Origin: CAZZCP01 sp964653235
GTDB taxonomy: Bacteria; Bdellovibrionota; Bdellovibrionia; Bdellovibrionales; UBA840
Assembly (NCBI GenBank): GCA_964653235.1
Contig: CAZZCP010000113.1
Location: 1-5,380, forward strand
Direction of reading: 5' to 3'
Length of the DNA: 5,380 nucleotides
The position numbers and the translations under genes are program-made. The notes beneath the pieces were generated by a model. The model searched no databases and had not been told where the DNA came from. It saw nothing but the letters and a program-made list of their open reading frames with translations. Shown piece by piece: positions 1 through 5,040 of this stretch (its first letter is position 1; each line of letters starts with the position of its first letter).

Positions 1-728
1 ACCGCGTCACTTCAGCTATGATGTATCCCGCAATTATGGTTTTGTTAACCATTGGTGTTTTGGTGGTTTTGTTTATTTATATCATTCCCAAAATAACCGA
101 GATATTTGATTCCTTTCCCGATCTGGTTTTGCCCTGGTATTCTAAAGTTGTCATCGATCTCAGTGGTTTTTTGGTCAACTACTGGCACGTTATGATCATG
201 ACAACGGTAATTGTTTATTTGTTGTTCTCAAGGTGGAAAGCAACCCCAAAAGGATCTGCACAATACGATGCGATTCTTTTAAAGATTCCCGTACTTGGAA
301 AACTTACTCGCATTATTGCCGTGAGCCGCTTTACAAAAACTCTAGCTACCCTTTTAACTGGCGGAGTACCGATGTTACAGTCATTAGATATTGTAAAAAA
401 TGTAATCGGAAATCAGGTATTAGAAAAAGCCGTTCAAGAAGCAAGAGACAATATTTCAGAGGGAGAAAGTATTGCAGGCCCTTTAAAAAGGTCTGAGGAA
501 TTTCCTCCCATTGTGATTCATATGATTGCAATTGGTGAAAAAACGGGTGAGCTTGAAAATATGCTAACGCAGATCAGCGATGCCTATGACTTCCAAGTAA
601 AGAACACCATAGAAGGATTGACGAGTATCCTTGAACCCATCATGATTGTCGTCATGGGAATTGTTGTTGGGATTATTGTTTTCTCAATTTTCATCCCTAT
701 TTTTCAACTGACTCAAGGTATTAATTAA
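1..728 (+). CDS. gspF: GspF, T2SS inner-membrane platform protein (3' part)
   Basis: This is the C-terminal 241 residues of GspF; the gene begins before the window and the frame reads from base 3. GspF is the polytopic inner-membrane protein that links the GspE ATPase to pseudopilus assembly. The fragment opens with RVTSAMMYPAIM, the family pattern just before the first membrane helix (about visible residues 9-30). A second hydrophobic stretch follows (about 55-76, around NYWHVMIMTTVIVYLLF). Next comes the second cytoplasmic four-helix GspF domain, with FTKTLATLLTGGVPMLQSL and the hallmark HMIAIGEKTGELENML. A last membrane helix around LEPIMIVVMGIVVGIIVFSI ends in IFQLTQGIN. The related PilC of type IV pili has the same fold, but the downstream gspG-K genes decide for T2SS. 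The stop lies 12 bases before gspG, so the two are probably co-transcribed. About 400 residues are usual, so roughly 160 are missing. Confidence 0.95.
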   Translation, partial: RVTSAMMYPAIMVLLTIGVLVVLFIYIIPKITEIFDSFPDLVLPWYSKVVIDLSGFLVNYWHVMIMTTVIVYLLFSRWKATPKGSAQYDAILLKIPVLGKLTRIIAVSRFTKTLATLLTGGVPMLQSLDIVKNVIGNQVLEKAVQEARDNISEGESIAGPLKRSEEFPPIVIHMIAIGEKTGELENMLTQISDAYDFQVKNTIEGLTSILEPIMIVVMGIVVGIIVFSIFIPIFQLTQGIN

Positions 729-734
729 GAGAGG
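727..734 (+). promoter_or_regulatory. Ribosome binding site of gspG
   Basis: AAGAGAGG lies 6 bases before the gspG ATG at 741 and overlaps the gspF stop codon. It is one of only three convincing Shine-Dalgarno sequences in the window and fixes the gspG start. Confidence 0.7.
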
Positions 735-740
735 TACAGA

Positions 741-1193
741 ATGAAGAAAGAAAAATCCATCTTACGATCTCAAAGAGGTATGACTCTTGTTGAGATTACC
801 ATTGTTTTGATTATATTAGGTGGACTGATTGCGATTTTAGCCCCCAACCTCATTGGAGAATTAGGAAAATCAAAAGTAAAGACGGCAAAAATTCAAATGA
901 GCCAATTGGGCGCAGCTCTAGATCGATTTAACCTTGACTGCAATTTCTACCCAACTTCTGAACAAGGTTTAGAGTCACTTTTGACTGCTCCTTCGAATTG
1001 TAGAAACTGGGGGCCTGAACCCTATGCAAAGTCCAATATGATTGTTGACCCATGGGGAAATGAGTTTATTTACGAAAGAAACTCTTCTACTTCATACATT
1101 TTAATTTCACTTGGTGCCGACGGCGAAGAAGGTGGCTCTGGAATTGATGCTGATATCTCCTCAGATGATAAGAGAGACGTTGCTGACAACTAA
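741..1193 (+). CDS. gspG: GspG, major pseudopilin of the T2SS
   Basis: 150 residues. GspG is the subunit that polymerises into the periplasmic pseudopilus. The class III leader is 13 residues, with cleavage by prepilin peptidase expected in QRG|MTLVEI. Glu18 then becomes mature Glu5, followed by a hydrophobic helix to about residue 36. The globular part has the family signatures NFYPTSEQGLESLL (68-81), NWGPEPY (89-95), DPWGNEFIY (103-111) and the C-terminal calcium-binding loop SLGADGEEGGSGIDADI (123-139). Length and motifs fit GspG, not a type IV pilin. Two cysteines, Cys67 and Cys87, bracket the YPTSEQGL segment where well-studied GspG proteins have none that I recall; they could form a disulfide in the periplasm (inference). 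The start is supported by the upstream AAGAGAGG. The next T2SS gene is 293 bases away, so gspG probably ends a transcript or is followed by an internal promoter. Confidence 0.97.
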   Translation: MKKEKSILRSQRGMTLVEITIVLIILGGLIAILAPNLIGELGKSKVKTAKIQMSQLGAALDRFNLDCNFYPTSEQGLESLLTAPSNCRNWGPEPYAKSNMIVDPWGNEFIYERNSSTSYILISLGADGEEGGSGIDADISSDDKRDVADN

Positions 1194-1201
1194 AATTTAG
1201 T

Positions 1202-1225
1202 GAGAGGCGCTTGTTAGCGCTTCTC
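1202..1225 (-). terminator. Hairpin after gspG, overlapping the end of the antisense ORF
   Basis: GAGAGGCGCT (1202-1211), loop TGTT, AGCGCTTCTC (1216-1225): a 10-base-pair stem with one G-U pair and a four-base loop. On the + strand no T-run follows it, so it is a poor intrinsic terminator for gspG. On the - strand it is followed by ACTAAATTTT, a weak T-run, and it overlaps the TAA of the small - strand ORF. It may be a terminator for that ORF or a two-way block between converging transcripts. It could also simply protect the gspG mRNA 3' end. Confidence 0.4.
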
Positions 1226-1372
1226 GATGAAGTCTTGAATTCGACCGCCCATTCTCACTCCATAAGCTGCGCCGTAAACAATTCCTGAAAGAAAAAAACC
1301 AAAACCTACACCGGCAATTTGTTGCACCCGAAATGAACTCGAAGCGCGAAAATCAGATATTCTTTTTTGCAT
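1214..1372 (-). CDS. Putative 52-residue glycine-zipper membrane protein, antisense between gspG and gspH
   Basis: An open frame of 52 codons runs from ATG (1372-1370) to TAA (1216-1214). The product begins MQKRISDFRASSSFRVQQ. A single hydrophobic stretch of about residues 19-37 follows (IAGVGFGFFLSGIVYGAAYG), and the charged tail is VRMGGRIQDFIEKR. Glycines 30, 34, 38 and 42 fall every fourth residue (a GxxxGxxxGxxxG zipper), with Gly21 and Gly25 on the same pattern, which is typical of helix packing or oligomers in membranes. Positive charges on both sides leave the topology open. By hand count the ORF is about 43% G+C against about 24% in the adjoining spacer, as expected if it is coding. 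Against it: no clear Shine-Dalgarno precedes the ATG, and I recognise no family. It faces away from gspH and converges on gspG. Function unknown; a link to the T2SS is only positional. Confidence 0.55.
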   Translation of the reverse strand: MQKRISDFRASSSFRVQQIAGVGFGFFLSGIVYGAAYGVRMGGRIQDFIEKR

Positions 1373-1486
1373 TGGTAAAATTTAATGAAAAAAAGAGTGC
1401 AAGACTAGATATTAAAGATTGGTTATTTGCAGCATTGTAAACATTACTTAGAGCTTTTTAAGAAATCAGATTAAAATAAAGAAAAT
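1373..1486. promoter_or_regulatory. AT-rich divergent promoter region between the small antisense ORF and gspH
   Basis: 114 bases at about 24% G+C (hand count) separate the starts of two divergent genes. On the - strand, TTTACA (1441-1436) and TTTAAT (1416-1411), 19 bases apart, resemble -35 and -10 boxes for the small ORF; the spacing is at the long limit. On the + strand, TAAAAT (1472-1477) is 5/6 of a -10 box. It has only a poor -35 (TTAGAG, 1448-1453) and would put the transcript start within a few bases of the gspH ATG. No good Shine-Dalgarno precedes gspH. Neither promoter is more than a candidate. Confidence 0.3.
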
Positions 1487-2080
1487 ATGAAAAATCACAG
1501 CGGCTATACATTAATGGAGATTTTGATTGTGCTTATCATTATAGCAGGTGCAACAGCTGCAAGTGTTAGCTTTATTGGTGGAGGACAAAATCGAATTCGC
1601 GGAGATATCCGTAAGTTGAGTCTCTTACAGAAAAAACTCTACCGCGATGCCCAGCTTTACAATCGTACATATAGACTAGTTTTTGAACTCGAAGAAGAAG
1701 AAGAGCATCGCTATTTTGTAGAAAGCGCTGATCAAATTGCCTTTGCTAGCGAAGAGAATGAAGACTATGACGATGAAGACGATGATGAAGAAGAAAAGGC
1801 CTCACGGCTTTTTAAACCAGATACTCAAATTCTGAAACAAAAACAGAGCCTTCCTACTGGCTTTATTTTTAAAAACGTGAGCGTCGTGAATCGTGAACTC
1901 GATATCAGCGTTGGCAGAGCCTATATTTACTTTCTCCCGCAAGGCATGAGTGATGAAGCGGTAATTAATATAAACCAAGAAAAGGGCAATTTGGCATGGA
2001 CAATGGTCCTAAACCCTCTCACGGGCTCCTCAGATATTCTCGAAGGAGAATACAATGCCAGAGAACTATCACAACGCTAA
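1487..2080 (+). CDS. gspH: GspH, minor pseudopilin of the T2SS with an acidic insert
   Basis: 197 residues. GspH is a pseudopilus tip subunit thought to join the GspI-J-K cap to the GspG shaft. The leader is six residues, MKNHSG|YTLMEI, with Glu11 as mature Glu5 and a hydrophobic helix to about residue 30. The globular part is weakly conserved, as usual in this family; LFKPD, LPTGFIFKNVSVV (122-134), AYIYFLPQGMSDEAVI (145-160) and WTMVLNPLTG (171-180) fit the GspH beta-fold, in which a Phe/Pro-x-Gly turn precedes a strand ending near the C-terminus. Two acidic runs stand out: residues 68-73 (ELEEEE) and 89-103, where 13 of 15 residues are Asp or Glu. They probably form a disordered, negatively charged loop. 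No strong ribosome binding site is visible. The assignment rests partly on position between gspG and gspI; the prepilin class itself is certain. Confidence 0.88.
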   Translation: MKNHSGYTLMEILIVLIIIAGATAASVSFIGGGQNRIRGDIRKLSLLQKKLYRDAQLYNRTYRLVFELEEEEEHRYFVESADQIAFASEENEDYDDEDDDEEEKASRLFKPDTQILKQKQSLPTGFIFKNVSVVNRELDISVGRAYIYFLPQGMSDEAVININQEKGNLAWTMVLNPLTGSSDILEGEYNARELSQR

Positions 2081-2121
2081 ATACCTAGTGATTCCGGTGC
2101 AATTGCATCTAAAATAGAACT

Positions 2122-2616
2122 ATGAAAAAGCAAAGTGGCTTTACACTGATGGAAACTTTAATTGCAATGCTAATTTTAAGCGGAGCTTTGGTTGTTTTGC
2201 ATAGCACATGGAGCGGCAGTTTATTGGCCGTTAAAAAATCACAAGGTCTACAAACCGTTGCCACTCTTCTGCAAAGAAAAGTGGTTGAAGTACAAGCAGA
2301 AATGCGTGGATTAAAGTTCAATGAAATCAAAGAAAGTGAAAGCGGAGATTTTGGAGAAGAGTATCCAGGCTTCTCATGGGGATACACGGTACAAGACTTC
2401 CCTGCTCCCGATCTTCGCAGTGCTGTAGGCGGAGCCTCTGGCGACGGCCAGCAAATCGATGATTTTACAGGTACAATACTCTCAAAGTTTTCTGAACATC
2501 TTGAAAAATCGGTTAAAGAACTTCGTATCACAGTATTTTGGCAACAAGGAGAAAAAACCCTCGAATATTCCATCACAACACTATTGGTAGATTATGAACG
2601 ACCCTTGCAACTCTAA
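2122..2616 (+). CDS. gspI: GspI, minor pseudopilin of the T2SS
   Basis: 164 residues. GspI nucleates the pseudopilus tip by binding GspJ and GspK. The leader is MKKQSG|FTLMET, Glu11 is mature Glu5, and the hydrophobic helix runs to about residue 30. The helix continues with AVKKSQGLQTVATLLQRKVVEVQAEMRG, matching the GspI pattern in which tip-proximal residues read like A..LLQ.K..E. The end LRITVFWQQGEKTLEYSITTLLV (134-156) is the paired strand characteristic of the family. It is longer than the usual 120-130 residues because of a segment at about 92-133: first Gly/Ser/Asp-rich (VGGASGDGQQIDDFTG), then a likely amphipathic helix (ILSKFSEHLEKSVKEL). The gene starts 41 bases after gspH. No clear Shine-Dalgarno is visible, and a TGCAATTGCA palindrome (2098-2107) lies upstream. 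Its last 23 bases overlap gspJ. Confidence 0.92.
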   Translation: MKKQSGFTLMETLIAMLILSGALVVLHSTWSGSLLAVKKSQGLQTVATLLQRKVVEVQAEMRGLKFNEIKESESGDFGEEYPGFSWGYTVQDFPAPDLRSAVGGASGDGQQIDDFTGTILSKFSEHLEKSVKELRITVFWQQGEKTLEYSITTLLVDYERPLQL

Positions 2617-3517
2617 AGGCTTTACTCTAATAGAAATTGTTATTGCGCTTTTGATTCTTGCTGGAATCTCAGTTTTAACGGCTCAAAGCATGAACAACTC
2701 AACCAAAATCAAAAAGCAACTGCAAGTCAATATTGACCGAAATGCTGAACTTCGCGCAGTTTTAAAAGTCATCGAAAAAGATATTCAGATGGCCTTTCAC
2801 TATCGGGACATCAACTACGATGTAATGAAGAGCATTGAGGAAAGTCGCGCAAGAGCGCAGCAAAACCGCAATAACCCCGCAGCAAACCAAGCCAATGCCA
2901 ATGCGAACAATACCGACGACAACAATCCAGCCGCTCAACAAGCTGAAAACCAGCAAAACCCACAGGGGCCGGGACAGCAAAACAATGTTCTAAAAGAATA
3001 TTTAGAAGCCTATCGAGAAGCCCCTGATCGTACTCTTTTTTTAGGAGAAACAAATAAATTAGACTTTACCAATTTAAATAATATTCGCCGAGGAGCAGAC
3101 TTAAGAGAGAGTAAACTACAAGAAGTTGGCTTTTTCTTGAAAGATTGCCGCTCAAGAACAGATGCAAAAAAAAGAAGTCAATGTTTGTGGCGCAGAAGCA
3201 CGCCTTTAATTGACACTGAAATCGAAGAAGGCGGAGCTGATTTTGTATTGATCGAAGGAGTAAAAGACTTCAAACTACGATATTTTCACAGTTCTCAACG
3301 AGATCGTTGGTTTGATCGCTGGATTTCAAGCCAGGAAAGTAGCGAAGACTTTACTAAAAATAAATTTCCCGAAGCCGTAGAGGTCAAAATTACCATTGAA
3401 AGAGAAGAAAAAGAGTACACAATTTCAACAGTGATTGCTCTTGCTTTTCCGAACAATCCTCCTATACAAAACCAAGTACCTGGCCAACAAGGACAAAGTA
3501 ATGTCAATGCAAGATAG
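2594..3517 (+). CDS. gspJ: GspJ, minor pseudopilin of the T2SS with an Asn/Gln/Ala-rich insert
   Basis: 307 residues; about 200 is usual. GspJ sits in the GspI-J-K tip complex. The leader is MNDPCNSKG|FTLIEI with Glu14 as mature Glu5 and a hydrophobic helix to about residue 30. AELRAVLKVIEKDIQMAF (51-68) is the typical GspJ helix, and DRTLFLGETNKLDFTNLNN (145-163) followed by LQEVGFFLKD (175-184) are the expected strands. Residues 209-285 (GGADFVLIEGVKDFKLRYF, then PEAVEVKITIE) complete the fold. The extra length is mainly a low-complexity insert at about 84-131 made of Asn, Gln, Ala and Pro, with two similar units, NNPAANQANAN (93-103) and NNPAAQQAENQ (110-120). A shorter Gln/Asn/Pro tail lies at 287-307. 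Cys185 and Cys197 could pair. A TAG at 2588-2590 just upstream in frame makes the ATG at 2594 the only reasonable start; it lies inside gspI, suggesting translational coupling. The last 17 bases overlap gspK. Confidence 0.93.
   Translation: MNDPCNSKGFTLIEIVIALLILAGISVLTAQSMNNSTKIKKQLQVNIDRNAELRAVLKVIEKDIQMAFHYRDINYDVMKSIEESRARAQQNRNNPAANQANANANNTDDNNPAAQQAENQQNPQGPGQQNNVLKEYLEAYREAPDRTLFLGETNKLDFTNLNNIRRGADLRESKLQEVGFFLKDCRSRTDAKKRSQCLWRRSTPLIDTEIEEGGADFVLIEGVKDFKLRYFHSSQRDRWFDRWISSQESSEDFTKNKFPEAVEVKITIEREEKEYTISTVIALAFPNNPPIQNQVPGQQGQSNVNAR
2870..2953 (+). repeat. Two NNPAA-type coding repeat units in gspJ, 51-base period
   Basis: Units at 2870-2902 (NNPAANQANAN) and 2921-2953 (NNPAAQQAENQ) lie 51 bases, that is 17 codons, apart. 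The nucleotide sequences have drifted mostly at third positions (AATAACCCCGCAGC against AACAATCCAGCCGC). Related units occur in gspK at 4599 and 4659. The segment encodes a probably unstructured loop. Confidence 0.6.
3489..3493 (+). promoter_or_regulatory. Ribosome binding site that decides the gspK start
   Basis: AAGGA lies 7 bases before the ATG at 3501. A longer frame opens at 3435, but its first 22 codons would put MLLLFRTILLYKTKYLANKDKV ahead of the prepilin leader; the ATG at 3507 would be 13 bases from this site. The ATG at 3501 is therefore preferred. Confidence 0.65.
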
Positions 3518-4760
3518 AAAAAACCAAAAAGGCACGGCATTAATGTTAGCCTTATTTTCGATTATGGTAATATCTTTTTTAGCCACCGATATGGCTTATG
3601 AGGCTCGTATTGAATATCGATTGGCAGTTAATGAAATTGAAAAAATCAAAGCAAAATATGCTGCTTATTCTGGTGTTGAAATCAGCCTTCTTAGAATCAA
3701 TCTTTACAAAAAAATCCAGAGACAATTTGGTGGGCAAAGTGAAATTGATCCGAGAATCATTGATTTGATATGGAGTTTTCCTTTTGTTTGGCCTCCGGTT
3801 GTCGGAGAAGATGCTTCATTGGTTGCCATGAGCGAGGCAAAAGATATACTCAAAGATAGCTTTCAAGATTCCAGTTGGGTCGCAAGTATTCAGTCTGAAG
3901 GTTCAAAAATCGATCTCAACCAATTGGGTTCTCCTTCTGAAGCACTTGCCACTGCCACCAAAAACCAAATCATTCAATTGATAGAAAATCGAAAAAATCG
4001 TGATGATGATTGGGCACTTGAAAATCGAGATTTACAGAGTGAAGAGTTGGTTAATCATATGATTGATTGGCAAGATTTTGACCAAGAAAGTTTAAATGGC
4101 GGCGATGAGGCTGCTTTTTATCGAGACTTTGATTTTGAAGGCATGAGCTATCCACCCAACCGCCCCTTTCGAGATGTGAGTGAGCTCCACTTTATTCCCG
4201 AAATGCGCGATGAGATCTACAATGTAATAGCGCCGCAAGTAACTGTTTTTGGAATTCAAGGAATCAATGTCAACTATGCTCCAAAAGAAGTCTTACAAAG
4301 TATTGATCCGCAAATTACTGACGAAGTAGTTACTGAAATTATCAACCAAATCAATGATCCGCAAGGTGGACCTTTTCGAGATGAGGAGAGTTTTATCAAT
4401 TTTATCTCACGTTTTGGAGTTCGACCTGATGAATTCAATCAAAGTGGTATCCCCTTGGTTTTTGACAGACAGTACAACTTTCGAATTGAAAGCATCGGCA
4501 CTTTTGGTTTGATGAGCAAAAAAGTGGTAGCCATCGTTTTTGATACTGTCGCCGCAGAACAAAGGTTAAGTGAGATCTTAAACAAAGAACAAGAGGAGAA
4601 CAATCCTGCCGCCAATCAAGCCAATGCCAATCCACAGCCCAATGAAGGCGATGATGCCAATAACCCCGAAGGGGCTGCAGAAAATCAAAATTCTGGCACG
4701 CAGCAACCACAAGAAAATCTCAACATTCGTCCCAATGTGGTTTTTTGGGAAGAAACCTAG
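3501..4760 (+). CDS. gspK: GspK, tip minor pseudopilin of the T2SS with an Asn-rich C-terminal extension
   Basis: 419 residues; about 300-330 is usual. GspK is the large subunit at the very tip of the pseudopilus. The leader is MSMQDRKNQKG|TALMLALF. Mature position 5 is Leu, not Glu, as expected for GspK. The hydrophobic helix ends near residue 29, then the typical MAYEARIEYRLAVNEIEKIKAKYAAYSGVE (31-60). Family motifs follow: GSKIDLNQL (134-142), LVNHMIDWQDFDQ (183-195) with GGDEAAFY (200-207), PPNRPFRDVSELHFI (218-232), and GINVNYAPKEVLQSI (254-268). That last motif opens a SAM-like helical domain ending near FISRFG (301-306). SIGTFGLMSKKVVAIVFD (331-348) is the closing strand pair. The extra length is a low-complexity stretch at about 362-407 (NNPAANQANAN at 367-377, then Asn/Gln/Glu/Pro) ending in a more ordered PNVVFWEET. 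It overlaps gspJ by 17 bases and is the last T2SS gene seen. Confidence 0.94.
   Translation: MSMQDRKNQKGTALMLALFSIMVISFLATDMAYEARIEYRLAVNEIEKIKAKYAAYSGVEISLLRINLYKKIQRQFGGQSEIDPRIIDLIWSFPFVWPPVVGEDASLVAMSEAKDILKDSFQDSSWVASIQSEGSKIDLNQLGSPSEALATATKNQIIQLIENRKNRDDDWALENRDLQSEELVNHMIDWQDFDQESLNGGDEAAFYRDFDFEGMSYPPNRPFRDVSELHFIPEMRDEIYNVIAPQVTVFGIQGINVNYAPKEVLQSIDPQITDEVVTEIINQINDPQGGPFRDEESFINFISRFGVRPDEFNQSGIPLVFDRQYNFRIESIGTFGLMSKKVVAIVFDTVAAEQRLSEILNKEQEENNPAANQANANPQPNEGDDANNPEGAAENQNSGTQQPQENLNIRPNVVFWEET
4599..4691 (+). repeat. Asn/Ala/Gln-rich coding repeat in gspK, related to that in gspJ
   Basis: Units start at 4599 (NNPAANQANAN) and 4659 (NNPEGAAENQN), 60 bases apart. The first is identical in protein to the first gspJ unit over 11 residues. 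At DNA level 15 bases, CAAGCCAATGCCAAT, are identical (4617-4631 and 2888-2902). The six codons before that differ only at their third bases. Confidence 0.6.
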
Positions 4761-4766
4761 GCCACT

Positions 4767-4948
4767 TATTAGCTGCTCCCCTTTGTTTCACTTTTTATTT
4801 GAAAATAAATCCTAATTTCAAAGACCTAGAAGCTTTGTTCGAGTATGCGTCAAATTGAAAGCCATTACGGACAAAATGAGTGAATTATTTTGTACTCTTA
4901 GCTGTTTCGGACGGACATCCGAAGTGAAATAAAAGGGAGCAGTTTATA
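4767..4948. repeat. Long imperfect inverted repeat downstream of gspK
   Basis: The core arms are 4773-4793 (starting CTGCTCCCC, ending TTTCACTT) and 4922-4942 (starting AAGTGAAAT, ending GGGAGCAG). They match as reverse complements at 19 of 21 positions; in RNA one mismatch would be a G-U pair and the other A-C. Weaker matching extends outward to 4767 and 4948. The arms enclose 128 bases with two possible inner hairpins: ACAAAAT/ATTTTGT (4871-4877 and 4887-4893), and TTCGGA/TCCGAA (4906-4911 and 4918-4923), the latter overlapping the first two right-arm bases. If transcribed, the whole could fold into a branched stem ending the gspK mRNA. No clear target-site duplication flanks it. Confidence 0.7.
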
Positions 4949-4952
4949 TAAT
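4924..4952 (+). promoter_or_regulatory. Candidate sigma-70-type promoter for the gene at 5041
   Basis: TATAAT at 4947-4952 is a perfect -10 box. GTGAAA at 4924-4929, 17 bases upstream, matches 4 of 6 of the -35 consensus. Transcription would start near 4959 and give a leader of about 80 bases. The -35 box lies inside the right arm of the inverted repeat. Confidence 0.45.
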
Positions 4953-5030
4953 TCTTAAAAGGCATTTTTTTCATTTTTTAAAAAAATCTCCTCATTTCTG
5001 CGAGATATTCTAAGATTGGCTTTTGATATT

Positions 5031-5036
5031 AGGAGG
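5031..5036 (+). promoter_or_regulatory. Strong ribosome binding site of the secreted-protein gene
   Basis: AGGAGG lies 4 bases before the ATG at 5041, the best Shine-Dalgarno in the window. TCTCCT at 4987-4992 in the leader could pair with it (last pair G-U). Confidence 0.75.
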
Positions 5037-5040
5037 AAAA

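Larger units (their letters stand above)
4761..5040. other. 280-base non-coding region after gspK
   Basis: No convincing ORF on either strand. It holds the long inverted repeat (4767-4948), a small perfect hairpin TTCGGA-cggaca-TCCGAA (4906-4923) that overlaps the right arm, a promoter candidate (4924-4952), and the AT-rich leader and strong ribosome binding site of the next gene. No classical GC-stem plus T-run terminator for gspK is visible. TTTATTT-ga-AAATAAA (4794-4809) can pair but is all A/T. Confidence 0.7.

Noticed and set aside
2098..2107. TGCAATTGCA palindrome before gspI as an operator
   Set aside because: Ten bases of palindrome with no promoter nearby is too little to call a binding site.
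2109..2576. 155-codon open frame on the - strand across gspI
   Set aside because: It lies fully antisense to a convincing gspI, its protein has no family-like pattern, and its start region is inside coding sequence.
2762..3053. Two - strand open frames (72 and 80 codons) inside gspJ
   Set aside because: They arise because the Asn/Gln/Ala-rich codons of gspJ read without stops on the other strand.
3435..3500. Longer gspK with start at 3435
   Set aside because: It would add 22 residues before the prepilin leader; AAGGA at 3489-3493 fits the ATG at 3501.
3295..3540. 81-codon - strand open frame across the gspJ/gspK junction
   Set aside because: Shadow of two well-supported overlapping genes.
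3531..3548. Missing Glu at mature position 5 of GspK as a defect
   Set aside because: GspK proteins generally lack this Glu; it is normal for the family.
4435..4710. 91-codon - strand open frame in the end of gspK
   Set aside because: Shadow of gspK; the antisense of its repeat gives a Trp/His-rich protein without recognisable features.
4794..4809. TTTATTT/AAATAAA hairpin as the gspK terminator
   Set aside because: The stem is entirely A/T, the loop too small, and no T-run follows.
4845..4932. Tiny ORFs of 12 and 18 codons (4845-4883 and 4876-4932) that overlap each other, as leader peptides
   Set aside because: No ribosome binding sites, no amino-acid bias typical of attenuators, and they lie before the candidate promoter of the next gene.
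4767..4948. Inverted repeat as a proven miniature transposable element
   Set aside because: No convincing target-site duplication and only one copy visible; kept only as one possibility.
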